Source: Gemmobacter sp. 24YEA27
GTDB taxonomy: Bacteria > Pseudomonadota > Alphaproteobacteria > Rhodobacterales > Rhodobacteraceae
DNA length: 64,000 bases
Assembly: GCF_030052995.1 (NCBI RefSeq)
Contig: NZ_JASJPW010000001.1
Coordinates: 1,236,501 to 1,300,500 of the forward strand
Direction of reading: 5' to 3'
The notes under the pieces were generated by a model. The model ran no database searches. It saw only the letters and a list, made by a program, of their open reading frames with translations, and was not told the origin of the DNA. Positions 11,153-20,333 of this stretch are shown piece after piece (the stretch's first letter is position 1; each line of letters opens with the position of its first letter). A program made the translations under genes and the position numbers.

Positions 11153-11229
11153 TCCACAATACCGGGGCAGGTCGCCGATGATGGGGCCCGCCGCCGCGAA
11201 TTGTCGCTTTGTAAAAGGACAGTCCGGGA

Positions 11230-11652
11230 ATGACGAAACTCAGCTTCGGGGCACACCCGTTCCTTCTTGGGTTTGAACAGCTTGAACGGCTGGTCGAACG
11301 CACTGCCAAAAGCGGTGAAGGATATCCCCCCTATAATATCGAGGCCGTGACCGAGAACGCTTACCGTATCACGCTGGCGGTGGCCGGATTTCGGGAGGAA
11401 GACCTCGCGATCACGGTCGAGGACCGGCAGCTGGTGATCCGCGGCCGGGTCTCGGATGGCGAGAACGGGCAGGAACGTGTTTTCCTGCATCGCGGCATCG
11501 CATCGCGCGCCTTCCAGCGCAGTTTCGTGCTGGCGGATGGGGTGGAAGTGGCGGGGGCGCATATGGAGCATGGGCTCTTGCATGTCGATCTCAGGCGCCA
11601 GGTGCCGGAGACCGTCGTGCAGACGATCAGGATCGGGCAGAGAAAGGGGTAA
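11230..11652 (+). CDS. Hsp20 family small heat-shock protein
   Basis: A 140-residue small heat-shock protein that holds unfolding proteins without ATP. The alpha-crystallin domain begins at YPPYNIEAVTENAYRITLAVAGF and includes VEDRQLVIRGR; the IbpA-class loop FLHRGIASRAFQRSF is clear, followed by the GLLHVDLRRQVPE end strand. AAAAGGACAG lies about 8 bases before the ATG. It is followed after four bases by the DUF1150 gene, a pairing usual in this family of bacteria. Confidence 0.95.
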   Translation: MTKLSFGAHPFLLGFEQLERLVERTAKSGEGYPPYNIEAVTENAYRITLAVAGFREEDLAITVEDRQLVIRGRVSDGENGQERVFLHRGIASRAFQRSFVLADGVEVAGAHMEHGLLHVDLRRQVPETVVQTIRIGQRKG

Positions 11653-11656
11653 GAAG

Positions 11657-11884
11657 ATGAATACGCCGTTTGAAGGATTTCCCGAGGGCAAGAGCCGCAT
11701 CGTCTATGTCAGGCCGGTGGCGGTGGAAGATCTGCCCGAGGAAGTGCGCGAACAAGTCGGCGATGCCGGCGTGATCTATTCCGTCCATGCGGTGGACGGC
11801 CAGCGCCTTGCACTGGTGGCGGATCGCGCTTTGGCGTTCAACCTGGCGCGCGCGCATGATTTCGCACCGATGTCGGTGCATTGA
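11657..11884 (+). CDS. DUF1150 family protein
   Basis: A 75-residue protein beginning MNTPFEGFPEGKSRIVYVRPV and carrying the DUF1150 core LPEEVREQVGDAGVIYSVHAVDGQRLALVADRALAF (split here as seen in three adjacent pieces of the domain). The start has GGGGTAAGAAG just upstream and lies four bases after the hsp20 stop, so the two genes form an operon. Alphaproteobacterial hsp20 genes are often followed by this gene, which suggests a partner or regulator of the small heat-shock protein. Function unproven. Confidence 0.88.
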   Translation: MNTPFEGFPEGKSRIVYVRPVAVEDLPEEVREQVGDAGVIYSVHAVDGQRLALVADRALAFNLARAHDFAPMSVH

Positions 11885-12028
11885 GGCGTTGATTGCCTCA
11901 CTGACCGGGCAGGCGCTGTCGCACCAAAGGGAGCGTAGTGTCAGCCCTGAAAGATCATCCCGACCGGGCGTGCAGGCTGAAATGCCGATTGGGGGAGCAG
12001 GACCGGATATCGGTCGCGCAATGGAACT

Positions 12029-12060
12029 GGCCGGAAAAGGGGCGCCCTTTCCGGCCGTTT
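12029..12060 (+). terminator. hairpin with T-rich tail between DUF1150 and sat-cysC remnant
   Basis: GGCCGGAAA pairs with TTTCCGGCC around an inner GGG/CCC, followed by GTTTCTGTTT. It could end the hsp20-DUF1150 transcript, although it lies about 145 bases past the stop, or the dead sat-cysC gene on the other strand. Confidence 0.6.
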
Positions 12061-12080
12061 CTGTTTCTGGGGGCGGTACC

Positions 12081-12826
12081 TCAGGCCTCGATCATCTCGC
12101 GCAGCGCGCGGCGGGTCGAGGTATCGGGCGCGATGGGCGCTCAGATCGCGATGCCGCCATTCCTGGTGATTTCCCGAGCGACATAGCCGATGCGCCTGAT
12201 ATTGATGTCGCGATGCTCTTTCGAGAAGCGGAGCCCGGTCGAGAGATGCTTGCGCACCGCATCGCCGTCCAGCGGCGTCAGCGGGCGCCCGCCCATCTCC
12301 ATCAGCTTGACCATCAGCGCATTGGCGATGGCCGATTTGCCCGCGCCGGAACAGTGGGTGAAGAACAGCGTGAAGCCCTGTTTCGAGCGTGACGGCCAGC
12401 TGCGGCGCAGTTCCTTGACCACTTCGGGGAAGGAGAACCAGATCAGGGATCTCCAGCCCTTCGCGCAACCGGCGGGCAGCTCGGTGCCGGAGATATCGAG
12501 GACAATCACACCTTCCTGGTCGCGCAGCACGATGTCCTGGCCCGGCCTGACCCCTTCGGCTAACTTTTCGGACACATCCGGCGTGATCGGCATCGGGAAA
12601 AGCGTGCCATCGGCGGTGCGCGTCGTCTCGACCACGCCGTCATAATCGGCCTGGCACATATGGCCTTTCAGCGGGTAGAATCCGCCATTCATCAGAAGCT
12701 TGAGGTCACGGGTCTGGCGCGGGCTCAGATCTCAGAAGATCAGCGCCGTCGCCGCATGCTTCAGCTTTTGCGCAGAATAGTAAGAGACGCAAAGCTCGGG
12801 GATCGGGGTAAGGTTGGGGGCGACAT
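12081..12826 (-). pseudogene. sat-cysC (sulfate adenylyltransferase/APS kinase fusion) remnant
   Basis: Remains of a bifunctional ATP sulfurylase-APS kinase. The N terminus (NLTPIPELCVSYYSAQKLK) is readable but out of frame with its ATG at 12826, and has an in-frame TGA at 12732-12734 where the family has Trp before DLSPRQ. LLMNGGFYPLKG and DIVLRDQEGV follow, then the frame jumps straight to LDISGTEL, showing a deletion of most of the sulfurylase domain. Frameshifts surround REGLEIPD. The kinase P-loop is altered (THCSGAGKSA), NGGIAI is followed by a TGA at 12141-12143, and the C terminus stops at REMIEA. Several independent lesions make this a true dead gene. Confidence 0.88.
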
Positions 12827-12880
12827 CGGGACCCGTCTTTCCCTGACGATCTGCGGGCGCGGACAGCCTGTCGCGCCGTT

Positions 12881-14020
12881 TTACCCCTGCGCCTGGGATG
12901 GGGCGATGCTCGCCATATTGGCTTCGCGGATTTTGGCGGCCTCGTCATCATAGACGAAGGGCAGGAACGCGTAGCGCCGCCCGCGTGTGACCGGCGAGAC
13001 CTGGTGCAAAAGCGAGCAGGAAAACACCACCGCGCCCCCGGGCGGCGCCTTCAGCCCGTCCGGACCATATTCGGGAAAGCTGACCTCGCCGCCGTCGAAA
13101 TCGGAATTGAGATTGATCGAGACCGCAAACCGCCGATGTGCCGTGCCCAGAGTGGTGTTGTCGCGATGCGGGCTGAAATGCCCGCCCTCGGCTGCATCAT
13201 AGCAAGAGACGATATAGCGCTCCATCCGGGTGGCGATGAATTGATGCGCCTTGCGGATCTCGGGAAGAACGCGGCGGCGGATCGCCGTCTGAATGCGCCC
13301 GATCATCGCCTGATCGGTAATGTCGCAATCGCGGCGGCTTTTGAATTTCAGGTCATTGACGCCAACGGTTCTGTCGCCGACCTGGCGCATGGTGCCCGAA
13401 AGCTCGCCGCCCCTTGCCTCATAAGTGGCGATCAGGCTCTCGCAGAGATCGGGTTCAAACACCCTGGGCAGGCACAGGACGGGGGCCTGGAGCCGCATAC
13501 CGGCAAATCGGTCGGGGGCGGGCTGGCTTTCCAGGATGCCAAGGATGCGCGCGATATCAGATCCGTCCTGTTCAAAAGGCACGGTCGCAATCATCCGCAT
13601 CGTGGGATCCATCAGCGCCCAGAGCGGGCGCAGCCCGGTGCCGGGCGGGACCGTCTCACGCGGGGCAGCACCGTAAAGCCTGGCGGCGGTCAGATCGGTG
13701 TCCCACAGAAAGCGGCAGCCGGGCAGGCGGTTTTGCAAACGCCCGTCCTGGTCACGCGGATCGGCGCTGATCCCGAAAAACGCCGCGAATTTGTCATCAA
13801 AGAGGTCCGTGCGTGCCAGCGCGGCTTTGAGGCGGGAGGCGCAATGCGGGCTCGAAGTGCTGGCGAAGAAGCAAAAAAGCAGATAACGGCCGGCGACGGT
13901 ATCAATGGCATAGCGCGGTGACGCGGCAGAAGGCAGGGTGAACCAGGGCGCGGGTTCCCCGGCAGTGATCTGAATATAGGAAAGCAAAAGCGGCCTTTGG
14001 TCAGGAAACGGAGCGTGCAC
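12881..14020 (-). CDS. peroxiredoxin-like/2OG-Fe(II) oxygenase fusion protein
   Basis: A 379-residue two-domain protein. Residues about 17-165 resemble the redoxin fold (GEPAPWFTLPS start, FFGISADP, LWDTDLTAARLYG) with one Cys at about 60 and no clear PxxxTxxC active site. Residues about 185-360 are a prolyl-4-hydroxylase-type oxygenase with the iron ligands HRD (about 285-287) and H (about 339, LLHQVSP) and a 2-oxoglutarate-binding Arg in RGRRYAF. The substrate is unknown. The start is an apparent GTG at 14020 and could lie slightly downstream. It sits between sat-cysC and trxB, and a strong hairpin separates it from trxB. Confidence 0.85.
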   Translation of the reverse strand: MHAPFPDQRPLLLSYIQITAGEPAPWFTLPSAASPRYAIDTVAGRYLLFCFFASTSSPHCASRLKAALARTDLFDDKFAAFFGISADPRDQDGRLQNRLPGCRFLWDTDLTAARLYGAAPRETVPPGTGLRPLWALMDPTMRMIATVPFEQDGSDIARILGILESQPAPDRFAGMRLQAPVLCLPRVFEPDLCESLIATYEARGGELSGTMRQVGDRTVGVNDLKFKSRRDCDITDQAMIGRIQTAIRRRVLPEIRKAHQFIATRMERYIVSCYDAAEGGHFSPHRDNTTLGTAHRRFAVSINLNSDFDGGEVSFPEYGPDGLKAPPGGAVVFSCSLLHQVSPVTRGRRYAFLPFVYDDEAAKIREANMASIAPSQAQG

Positions 14021-14095
14021 AATCTGCGGGTGAACCCCGGCAGTCTGGCCCGAAGCCCTGGGGTGACCAAATCACAAAAAATTGAAATGGCCTGG

Positions 14096-14142
14096 CCTGA
14101 GCCCCGCCTGTCACATCGGGGACGCGACAGGCGGGGCTCAGG
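14096..14142 (-). terminator. strong hairpin after trxB
   Basis: Perfect 16-bp inverted repeat (arms 14096-14111 and 14127-14142, beginning CCTGAGCCCC) with a 15-base loop, 26 bases beyond the trxB stop. There is no good U-tract, so it may stop transcription only partly or protect the 3' end. Confidence 0.65.
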
Positions 14143-14168
14143 ACGGGCGGTGCACAGGGCGCGTGTGG

Positions 14169-15110
14169 TCAGGGCTGTTCGGCCAGCCAACGCTCGGCAT
14201 CAAGCGCCGCCATACAGCCCATACCGGCCGAGGTCACAGCCTGACGGTAGACATGGTCGGTCAGATCTCCGGCCGCGAAAACGCCGGGGATCGAGGTGCG
14301 GGTGGTGCCCGGCTCGACCTTCACATAGCCGCCGTGATGCAGTTCCAGCTGATCGGCCACCAGCTCGGACGAGGGCGCATGGCCGATTGCGACAAAAAAG
14401 CCCGCGACCGGCAGATCATGGGTTGCGCCGGTTTTCAGGTTCGAGACCCGCACGGCCTCGACGCCCAGCGGGCTTTCGCCCCCCAGCACCTCGGTCACTT
14501 CGCTGTCCCAGATCACCTCGACCTTCGGATGTCTGAACAGCCGGTCCTGCAGGATCTTTTCGGCGCGCAAACTGTCGCGGCGATGGATCAGTGTGACTTT
14601 CGAGGCGAAATTCGTCAGGAAGAGCGCTTCTTCGACAGCCGTATTGCCGCCGCCGATCACCGCGACCTCTTTGCCGCGATAGAAAAAGCCATCACAGGTC
14701 GCACAGGCCGAGACGCCAAAGCCCTTGAACTTCTCCTCAGACGGCAGGCCCAGCCATTTCGCCTGCGCACCCGTCGCCAGGATAACGGCGTCAGCGGTAT
14801 AGGTGGTGCCGCTGTCCGCAACAGCGGTGAAAGGGCGGTTTTTCAGATCAAGCGAGGTGATGTAATCGGCGATGATCTCGGCGCCCATCTCGCGGGCATG
14901 TTCTTCCATCTCGATCATCAGATTGGGCCCCTGGACTGTTTTCAGACCGGGCCAGTTCTCGACATCGGTGGTGATGGTCAGCTGTCCGCCGGGTTGCAGG
15001 CCCTGGATCAGCAAAGGCTGCAACATAGCGCGCGCGGCATAAACCGCTGCCGTATAGCCGGCCGGGCCGGAGCCGATGATCAGAACTTTGGTATGCCGCG
15101 TCTCAGCCAT
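14169..15110 (-). CDS. trxB: thioredoxin-disulfide reductase
   Basis: A 313-residue FAD enzyme that passes electrons from NADPH to thioredoxin. The FAD-binding GSGPAG (residues 13-18), the redox-active ACATCDG with Cys 136 and 139, the NADPH-binding GGGNTA (153-158) and the C-terminal FAD motif [11 protein letters not shown] are all present. The start at 15110 is preceded by AAGGACC, and homology begins there; an upstream in-frame extension is rejected. It is divergent from the Lrp-family gene. Confidence 0.97.
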   Translation of the reverse strand: MAETRHTKVLIIGSGPAGYTAAVYAARAMLQPLLIQGLQPGGQLTITTDVENWPGLKTVQGPNLMIEMEEHAREMGAEIIADYITSLDLKNRPFTAVADSGTTYTADAVILATGAQAKWLGLPSEEKFKGFGVSACATCDGFFYRGKEVAVIGGGNTAVEEALFLTNFASKVTLIHRRDSLRAEKILQDRLFRHPKVEVIWDSEVTEVLGGESPLGVEAVRVSNLKTGATHDLPVAGFFVAIGHAPSSELVADQLELHHGGYVKVEPGTTRTSIPGVFAAGDLTDHVYRQAVTSAGMGCMAALDAERWLAEQP

Positions 15111-15364
15111 GTTGGTCCTTCCCCGCCACCCGGTCGGGGCGGCCTGATGTCGCTTTCGGCGCGCGCCGTTCCGGACGCGCCTGTTCAGGAAGGATATAGA
15201 CAAGGCGGGACCGGGCCGGAAGCCCCCCGGAAAACGCGGCTGCGAAATGCCGGTATGCAGGGCACGCCTCGCAATCCTGAGCGTGTTGGTGGCGTTATCA
15301 TTGAAACATTGTTGCGCAAAAACGGGCAAAAGCCTATTGAGGCGACGGAACTAAGGAGTAACCC

Positions 15365-15865
15365 ATGGCGAGCCACAAGCTTGACGAAACCGACCGGCAG
15401 ATCCTGGCGGAGCTGCAGTCAGATGGTCGGATGACCAATGTCGAGCTGGCGAGCCGGGTGGGCATCTCTGCGCCGCCCTGTCTGCGGCGTGTGCGCACCC
15501 TTGAAGAACAGGGCTATATCAGCGGCTATCACGCCGATATCGACGCAAGGGCGCTTGGATTCGAGGTCGCGGTCTTTGCCATGGTGCGGCTGTCCTCGCA
15601 GGCCGAAAGCGATCTCTCTGCCTTTGAGGAACGCTGCCGCGCCTGGCCGCTGGTGCGCGAGTGCCATATGCTGAACGGCGAGATTGATTTCATCCTGAAA
15701 TGCGTCTCGCCCGATCTCTCGACCTTCCAGACTTTCCTGACGACGGAACTGCTGACGGCACCGAATGTGGCCAATGTCAAAACCAGCCTGGTGATCCGCA
15801 ATGCCAAGGATGAGCCTGGCGTGCCCTTTGGGGTTCTTGAGGCGCGTCTGGCGCGCAATGCCTGA
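15365..15865 (+). CDS. Lrp/AsnC family transcriptional regulator
   Basis: A 166-residue regulator with an N-terminal winged helix-turn-helix (LDETDRQILAELQSDGR, then VELASRVGISAPPCLRRVRTLE) and a C-terminal RAM/ligand domain with HMLNGEIDFILKC. Such proteins sense amino acids and often control a divergent neighbour, but here the divergent gene is trxB, so the target is not evident. AAGGAG lies 7 bases before the ATG. The regulator lies alone on its strand. Confidence 0.93.
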   Translation: MASHKLDETDRQILAELQSDGRMTNVELASRVGISAPPCLRRVRTLEEQGYISGYHADIDARALGFEVAVFAMVRLSSQAESDLSAFEERCRAWPLVRECHMLNGEIDFILKCVSPDLSTFQTFLTTELLTAPNVANVKTSLVIRNAKDEPGVPFGVLEARLARNA

Positions 15866-16484
15866 TACGGCCCCGGACGGACGCAGCGGGCAGTATAATT
15901 TTCGCTGTCTCTGAGGGAACCGGATGACGGGTATTCGGGTTGGATCAGTATCGCCAGGGGCGATACGGTCTGGTCATGAGTGCGCCATTACGGATGTGAT
16001 ATCAGCGAGTATGCCTGCAGGGGCCGGTCATCTGAACCGGCCCTGGCAGGAAGTGTTTCGAAACAGGAAACGGGCGCGGCGTTTTTGCTGCGCGACGTTT
16101 AGCGTCAGGGTGACGTGATCGCTGGGATCTCTTTGTAGTAAGAGTGGACCGGGTGCCGGGTTAAACGGGCGTCAGGGTTAACTGGCCCGCTGAAATGAAA
16201 AACGGCCCCGCATTCTGTGCCAGAGGAGCACCGGGGCCGTTCTTACTCACCACGTCTCCCGTATCGTGAGCGGCGACCGGGAGAGATCTGGAACAGAAAA
16301 GCGGTCTGGACCGTTTCGCGCTCCGGATCATAGTCAGGGACTTTGACCTGACGCCATTCGTGCGTCGGTTGCGCCCCATTGTCAAACATTTGCCGTTGTT
16401 GCCGGGCTGAGATCGAAGAAATCCGCCTGAATCCCTGGCATTGTTTCGAATTCGCTGCTGTTGAGCCGCTACAACTGCCGCAAA
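15866..16484. other. intergenic stretch with several hairpins, no confident gene
   Basis: No convincing gene is seen. It holds three clear inverted repeats: GTATCGCC-AGG-GGCGATAC (15948-15966); a 15-bp imperfect hairpin at 16014-16050 with arms around CCTGC/GCAGG and GGCCGGT/ACCGGCC; and AACGGCCCCG pairing with CGGGGCCGTT (16201-16210 and 16232-16241, 21-base loop). One may end the Lrp transcript. A minus-strand frame at 16243-16503 (86 codons) is open but unrecognised and lacks a good ribosome binding site. A small RNA could lie here; nothing proves it. Confidence 0.5.
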
Positions 16485-16796
16485 TCAGGCTTTCAGGTGG
16501 CATTCTGACCGGAGGGGGACCGAATCCCTGTCGTTCCGATTCGTGCTTAACGTGCGGTCAGCGTGCCGCGATGCCACCCGCAGGCCCATTGCGGCGGAAA
16601 AGGGGGTAGTCGGGCGATGCGAGCCGCCGGTGATCACCTGAACCGGCTGCCTGGTCGCGACGGCTGATTTTCCGGCGCGCATCCAGGGAAAGGCCGGAAG
16701 CGGTTGCCCCGAGGCCGCGATCACGCTTTGCAGCCAGCGGCGTTGCGTCTTGGCTTTTGTGGTTTCGGACTTCGGCGGGAACATCTTGCCTGCCAT
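16485..16796 (-). CDS. small basic protein, possibly frameshifted at its 3' end
   Basis: A 103-codon frame with an excellent ribosome binding site (GAGGAG, 7 bases before ATG at 16796). The first 50 or so residues (SETTKAKTQRRWLQSVIAAS, then PLPAFPWMRAG) look like the short basic proteins common in Rhodobacteraceae; the rest looks random, so the true protein may be only about 60 residues with a lesion or variant end. No known function. It lies 200 bases beyond the pgeF stop on the same strand. Confidence 0.4.
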   Translation of the reverse strand: MAGKMFPPKSETTKAKTQRRWLQSVIAASGQPLPAFPWMRAGKSAVATRQPVQVITGGSHRPTTPFSAAMGLRVASRHADRTLSTNRNDRDSVPLRSECHLKA

Positions 16797-16994
16797 GCTG
16801 CGTCTCCTCGATACTGCGCTCGGTTTATCGATGGCCGGGTCTGATGCCCTGGGTTTCATCGCGTCTTGCAGGCAGAATCGCCGAACAATGCGGCGTTGTT
16901 TTGGCCGATGGATCTGAAATTGTGGTCATTTCCAGGCGGGACGAAATGCGCCAAAATCGGACGCATTGTTTCCAGGCGGCCATCGCCTGCCCGG

Positions 16995-17753
16995 TCAAAG
17001 CCGGATAGAGGCGATCAGCCGGCCGTAATCGGCCTCGCCGGCATGGGTCGTGCGGCGATAGGAAAAGAAGCGATCCGGGTCGGCATAGGTGCAGTGCCCA
17101 ATCCATTCGGCATGGCCGATCCCGGCGCCGCGCAGCCGGTGAAGGCCATAGGATGGCAGGTCGAACTGGTAGCGCCCGTTCTGGCCATTGGCGAAGAAAC
17201 GGCTGTTGTCCTGATCCTCGGCGAGGAAAGTCTGCAGGAAGTCTTCCGTGACCTCATAGGCCGCCTGACTGATGGTCGGGCCGATTGCGGCGCGAATCCG
17301 CGCGCGGCTGGCTCCGATTGCCTCCATCGCGTCAACCGTCGCCTCAAGCACGCCGGTCATGGCGCCGCGCCAGCCGGCATGTGCCGCGCCGATCACGCCG
17401 GATTCCGGGTCGGAAAACAGCACCGGCTGGCAATCGGCGGTCAGCACCGACAGCGCGACGCCCGGCAGGCGCGTTACCATCGCATCGGCTTTCGGGCGCT
17501 CGGCCTGGTCGCCGGGGGGCGCGGTCACGGTCACCACATCGGGCGAATGGACCTGATGCACCGAGAGCAGCCCATCGGCGCCGACCCCCATCGCCTCGGC
17601 CACGCGGGCGCGGTTGATCGCCACGATCTCGGCCTGGTCGGTGGAGCCAAAGCCGCAATTCAGCCCGGCGAAGATCCCCGAAGAGGCGCCGCCCTTGCGG
17701 GTGAAGAAACCGTGGCGCTGCGGGATCGCCCCGGAGGTTATGATTTCAAGCAT
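16995..17753 (-). CDS. pgeF: peptidoglycan editing factor PgeF (YfiH/laccase-domain protein)
   Basis: A 252-residue protein of the YfiH/DUF152 family, whose E. coli member removes wrongly incorporated amino acids from cell-wall precursors. Metal-binding and active-site stretches are SVHQVHSPDV, LTADCQPVLF and the family signature AAHAGWRGA, followed by ATIGP-like RAAIGPTISQAAYEV. Its ATG overlaps the midA stop by 8 bases, making it the third gene of lgt-midA-pgeF. An alternative role as a purine nucleoside-modifying enzyme has been reported for some relatives. Confidence 0.93.
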   Translation of the reverse strand: MLEIITSGAIPQRHGFFTRKGGASSGIFAGLNCGFGSTDQAEIVAINRARVAEAMGVGADGLLSVHQVHSPDVVTVTAPPGDQAERPKADAMVTRLPGVALSVLTADCQPVLFSDPESGVIGAAHAGWRGAMTGVLEATVDAMEAIGASRARIRAAIGPTISQAAYEVTEDFLQTFLAEDQDNSRFFANGQNGRYQFDLPSYGLHRLRGAGIGHAEWIGHCTYADPDRFFSYRRTTHAGEADYGRLIASIRL

Positions 17754-18852
17754 CGTCTCTGCCTCCCCTGGCAGTGCTTTCGACCGTGATACTCCCGACC
17801 GGAAATCCCGCAGGAGGCGGCGTTCCGGCCGGATGGATGGCGAGGGCTTTGAACAAGGTCCCCATTTCTGCGGGATCGGTCAAGCGGCGTGCGGCGGCAA
17901 GCGGGTCGTTTCGTGCAGCAGCCGGATGGGCGGCAAGTTGCTGAGCCCGGGGCCCTATGCCAAGCGCGGTCAAAAGCGCACCCTGGGTCGTATAAGAGGC
18001 TGCAGCGGGCAAAGCCGCCCGGGCGAGCGCCCCGAAATCGACATGGGCGGTCAGATCGGCCTCGCCGGGTGTGGCAAAGGGGTCGACCCAGGCATGGGCG
18101 TGCATGGCCTGGAATGTGTCGCCCAGGCTCTGCCAGTCCCCGTAATCGACGATCAGCGCCATCCCGCCATGGCGACGGATACGGCCCGAGATTTCGGCCA
18201 TGATCGGAGCGGCGGCGGGACAGATCTCGACGATGCGGCCTTCGGCGACATCCTGACGGTGATCAAGCGCGCCCAGCGGGCCGGGAGGCGCGCGGCCGGG
18301 GGTCAGCGCTTCACCCGAAAGGCCGATCATGGTTTCCGCCCAGCCACCGCTCTGGCGGGTGAACTGACGGATCGGCAATGCGTCAAAAAACTCATTGGCC
18401 AGAAGGAACAGCGGCGCCTGAGGCAGATCCTGCACCAGAGGCAGCCAGCGCGGCTGATGCCCGGCAAGGGTCTTCGCCTGTATGCCGCGAAGTGTCGCGG
18501 AGGCCTCGATCAGCACCAGATCGGCGGCGGCGTGGAACCCCGGCACGCGGGCGGTGGCGCGCAGGACATCGGCCATCAGCGTGCCACGCCCCGGCCCGCA
18601 TTCGGCCAGGGTGAAGCGCGCAGGCGCGCCCTGATCCTGCCAGGACTGCGCGAGGCACAGGCCCAGCAATTCCCCAAACATCTGGCTGATTTCGGGGGCG
18701 GTGGTGAAATCTCCGGCCTGGCCGAAAGGGTCACGGGTGGCGTAATAGCCAAAGCGCGGATGCAGGAGGCAGTCGGCCATATATTCGGCAAGGCTGACCG
18801 GCCCGCTGGCGCGGATGCGGGCGGCGATCAGCGCGGCCAGCGGGGTCGTCAC
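17746..18852 (-). CDS. class I SAM-dependent methyltransferase (MidA/NDUFAF7 family)
   Basis: A 368-residue DUF185 methyltransferase related to mitochondrial NDUFAF7/MidA, which methylates an arginine of a complex I subunit; the bacterial substrate is not established. The N-terminal [24 protein letters not shown], the [16 protein letters not shown] segment, and the SAM-binding [17 protein letters not shown] are clear, and [13 protein letters not shown] is a family signature. The GTG start at 18852 overlaps the lgt stop (GTGA), and the end overlaps pgeF, showing a tight operon. Confidence 0.93.
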   Translation of the reverse strand: MTTPLAALIAARIRASGPVSLAEYMADCLLHPRFGYYATRDPFGQAGDFTTAPEISQMFGELLGLCLAQSWQDQGAPARFTLAECGPGRGTLMADVLRATARVPGFHAAADLVLIEASATLRGIQAKTLAGHQPRWLPLVQDLPQAPLFLLANEFFDALPIRQFTRQSGGWAETMIGLSGEALTPGRAPPGPLGALDHRQDVAEGRIVEICPAAAPIMAEISGRIRRHGGMALIVDYGDWQSLGDTFQAMHAHAWVDPFATPGEADLTAHVDFGALARAALPAAASYTTQGALLTALGIGPRAQQLAAHPAAARNDPLAAARRLTDPAEMGTLFKALAIHPAGTPPPAGFPVGSITVESTARGGRDDA

Positions 18853-19754
18853 GGCTTGACCGTCTGCACTCCGGGCCGGCGGAAGACGAACCACAGCCCG
18901 ATCAGGATCATCGGCAGCGACAGGGCCTGGCCCATGGTCAGCCCCCAGCCGTTGATATGGAAGGCAAGGCCCAGCAGGTTATCCGGCCCGACGAATTGCG
19001 CATCGGGCTGGCGGACGAATTCGACGAGGAACCGCGCGAGCCCATAGCCGGCGATGAACACGCCCATGATCCGGCCCGGAAAGCGCAGCCAGCCGCGTTT
19101 CCAGACCAGCCAGAAGATCAGTGCGCCCAGCAGCAGTCCCTCAAGCGCCGCCTCGTAAAGCTGGCTTGGGTGGCGGGCGCAAAGCGTGACCAGGCCGGGG
19201 CAGGTCTGTGCCGCCTCGCCAGGGAAGATCACGCCCCAGGGCAGATCGGTCTGCCGGCCCCAGAGCTCGGCATTGATGAAATTCGCAAGCCGCCCGAACA
19301 AAAGGCCCGGCGTCACAGCATAGGCGAAAAGGTCCCCGACCGAGAGGGGTGCCAGGCCCTCGCGCCGGGCAAAGATCAGCCCTGCCACCGCCACGCCAAG
19401 GAAACCGCCATGGAAAGACATGCCGCCATCCCAGAGCCTGAGCGCCGCCATCGGATCGGCCATGAAATTCTCAGGCGAGAGGTAGCGCCCGGGCTGGTAG
19501 AACAGCACATAGCCCAGCCGCCCGCCGATGATCACACCAAGGATCACCCAGGTCAGCAGGCGTTCTACCTGTTCCGACGTCATGGGTGCTGCACCCGGTG
19601 CCCAGAGCCGCGCGGTCCTGACCGCCCGCGTCACCAGAAACCAGCCCAGCAGCAGCCCGGCAATATAGGCGACCGCATACCAGCGCAGGGCGAAACTCAT
19701 GCCGAACAGCTCGACCGAGAAAATGTCAGGGGAGAGATTCGGGAAAGGGATCAT
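18849..19754 (-). CDS. lgt: prolipoprotein diacylglyceryl transferase
   Basis: A 301-residue inner-membrane enzyme that moves diacylglycerol from phosphatidylglycerol to the lipobox cysteine of prolipoproteins, the first step of lipoprotein maturation. About seven membrane segments are visible. Family residues are in [14 protein letters not shown] (the H of the active site), [13 protein letters not shown] with the Lgt signature, and [12 protein letters not shown]. The ATG at 19754 is supported by AGGAG eight bases upstream. It is the first gene of lgt-midA-pgeF, an arrangement common in Rhodobacteraceae. Confidence 0.97.
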   Translation of the reverse strand: MIPFPNLSPDIFSVELFGMSFALRWYAVAYIAGLLLGWFLVTRAVRTARLWAPGAAPMTSEQVERLLTWVILGVIIGGRLGYVLFYQPGRYLSPENFMADPMAALRLWDGGMSFHGGFLGVAVAGLIFARREGLAPLSVGDLFAYAVTPGLLFGRLANFINAELWGRQTDLPWGVIFPGEAAQTCPGLVTLCARHPSQLYEAALEGLLLGALIFWLVWKRGWLRFPGRIMGVFIAGYGLARFLVEFVRQPDAQFVGPDNLLGLAFHINGWGLTMGQALSLPMILIGLWFVFRRPGVQTVKP

Positions 19755-19965
19755 CCTGCGCTCCTGCTGGCGGCCGGGGCGCAACTGCCTGGCCCGAGAT
19801 GCTTGTCATGTGACGCTTTTGCGTGAGACGCTTGTCTTGCGGGCAGGGGATGAAGTCAACTGCAAGGGCCGCGCCGCAACCGGGGCCTCAACACTTGTGA
19901 ACGGGCGTGCGGGCGCGCATATAGGGTCAAAGCGACCCGGATCCCCCCGGGGCTGACGACAAGGG

Positions 19966-20235
19966 ATGGCCGAGATGCAGAGCCGCAACAAATTCCTCGA
20001 CGATATGAGCCAGCTCATGACCAATGCCATGGGCGTGGCCCAGGGCGCGCGGACCGAAGCCGAAACCGCGATGAAAAGCATGGTCGACCGCTGGATGGCC
20101 GGGCGCGACTTCGTCACCCGCGAGGAATTCGACGCCGTGCGGCTGATGGCGCAAAAGGCGCGCGAAGAGAATGAGGCGCTCTCGGCCCGGATCGCGGCGC
20201 TTGAGGCGGCAGCGGGCGGCGCAAAGGCAAAGTAG
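19966..20235 (+). CDS. accessory factor UbiK family protein (BMFP domain)
   Basis: An 89-residue protein with the BMFP/YqiC fold: an amphipathic N-terminal helix (FLDDMSQLMTNAMGVAQG) and a C-terminal trimerising coiled coil (FDAVRLMAQKAREENEALSARIAALE). UbiK helps ubiquinone synthesis under aerobic growth, probably by linking the Ubi complex to membrane lipid. The start could be at the second ATG (MQS, 19975). It is divergent from lgt and is followed at once by a terminator. Confidence 0.88.
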   Translation: MAEMQSRNKFLDDMSQLMTNAMGVAQGARTEAETAMKSMVDRWMAGRDFVTREEFDAVRLMAQKAREENEALSARIAALEAAAGGAKAK

Positions 20236-20288
20236 CCCGGATTTCTCCCCGGAACCTGTGCCCTCCGTCACCTGAGGGAAATGAAAAT

Positions 20289-20320
20289 GGCACCGGATCA
20301 CTCCGGTGCCTTTGTTATTT
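20289..20320 (+). terminator. rho-independent terminator after ubiK
   Basis: Stem GGCACCGGA, loop TCAC, TCCGGTGCC, then TTTGTTATTT. It lies about 54 bases past the ubiK stop and just before the convergent secreted-protein gene, so it may serve both. Confidence 0.85.
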
Positions 20321-20333
20321 CGGGCAGGCCGCG

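Noticed and set aside
15924..16118. 64-codon plus-strand frame in the hairpin-rich intergenic region
   Set aside because: It runs through two hairpins, has no ribosome binding site and no protein-like sequence.
17614..19826. Long plus-strand open frames opposite midA and lgt
   Set aside because: Low-complexity Arg/Gly/Pro-rich text typical of GC-rich antisense shadows.
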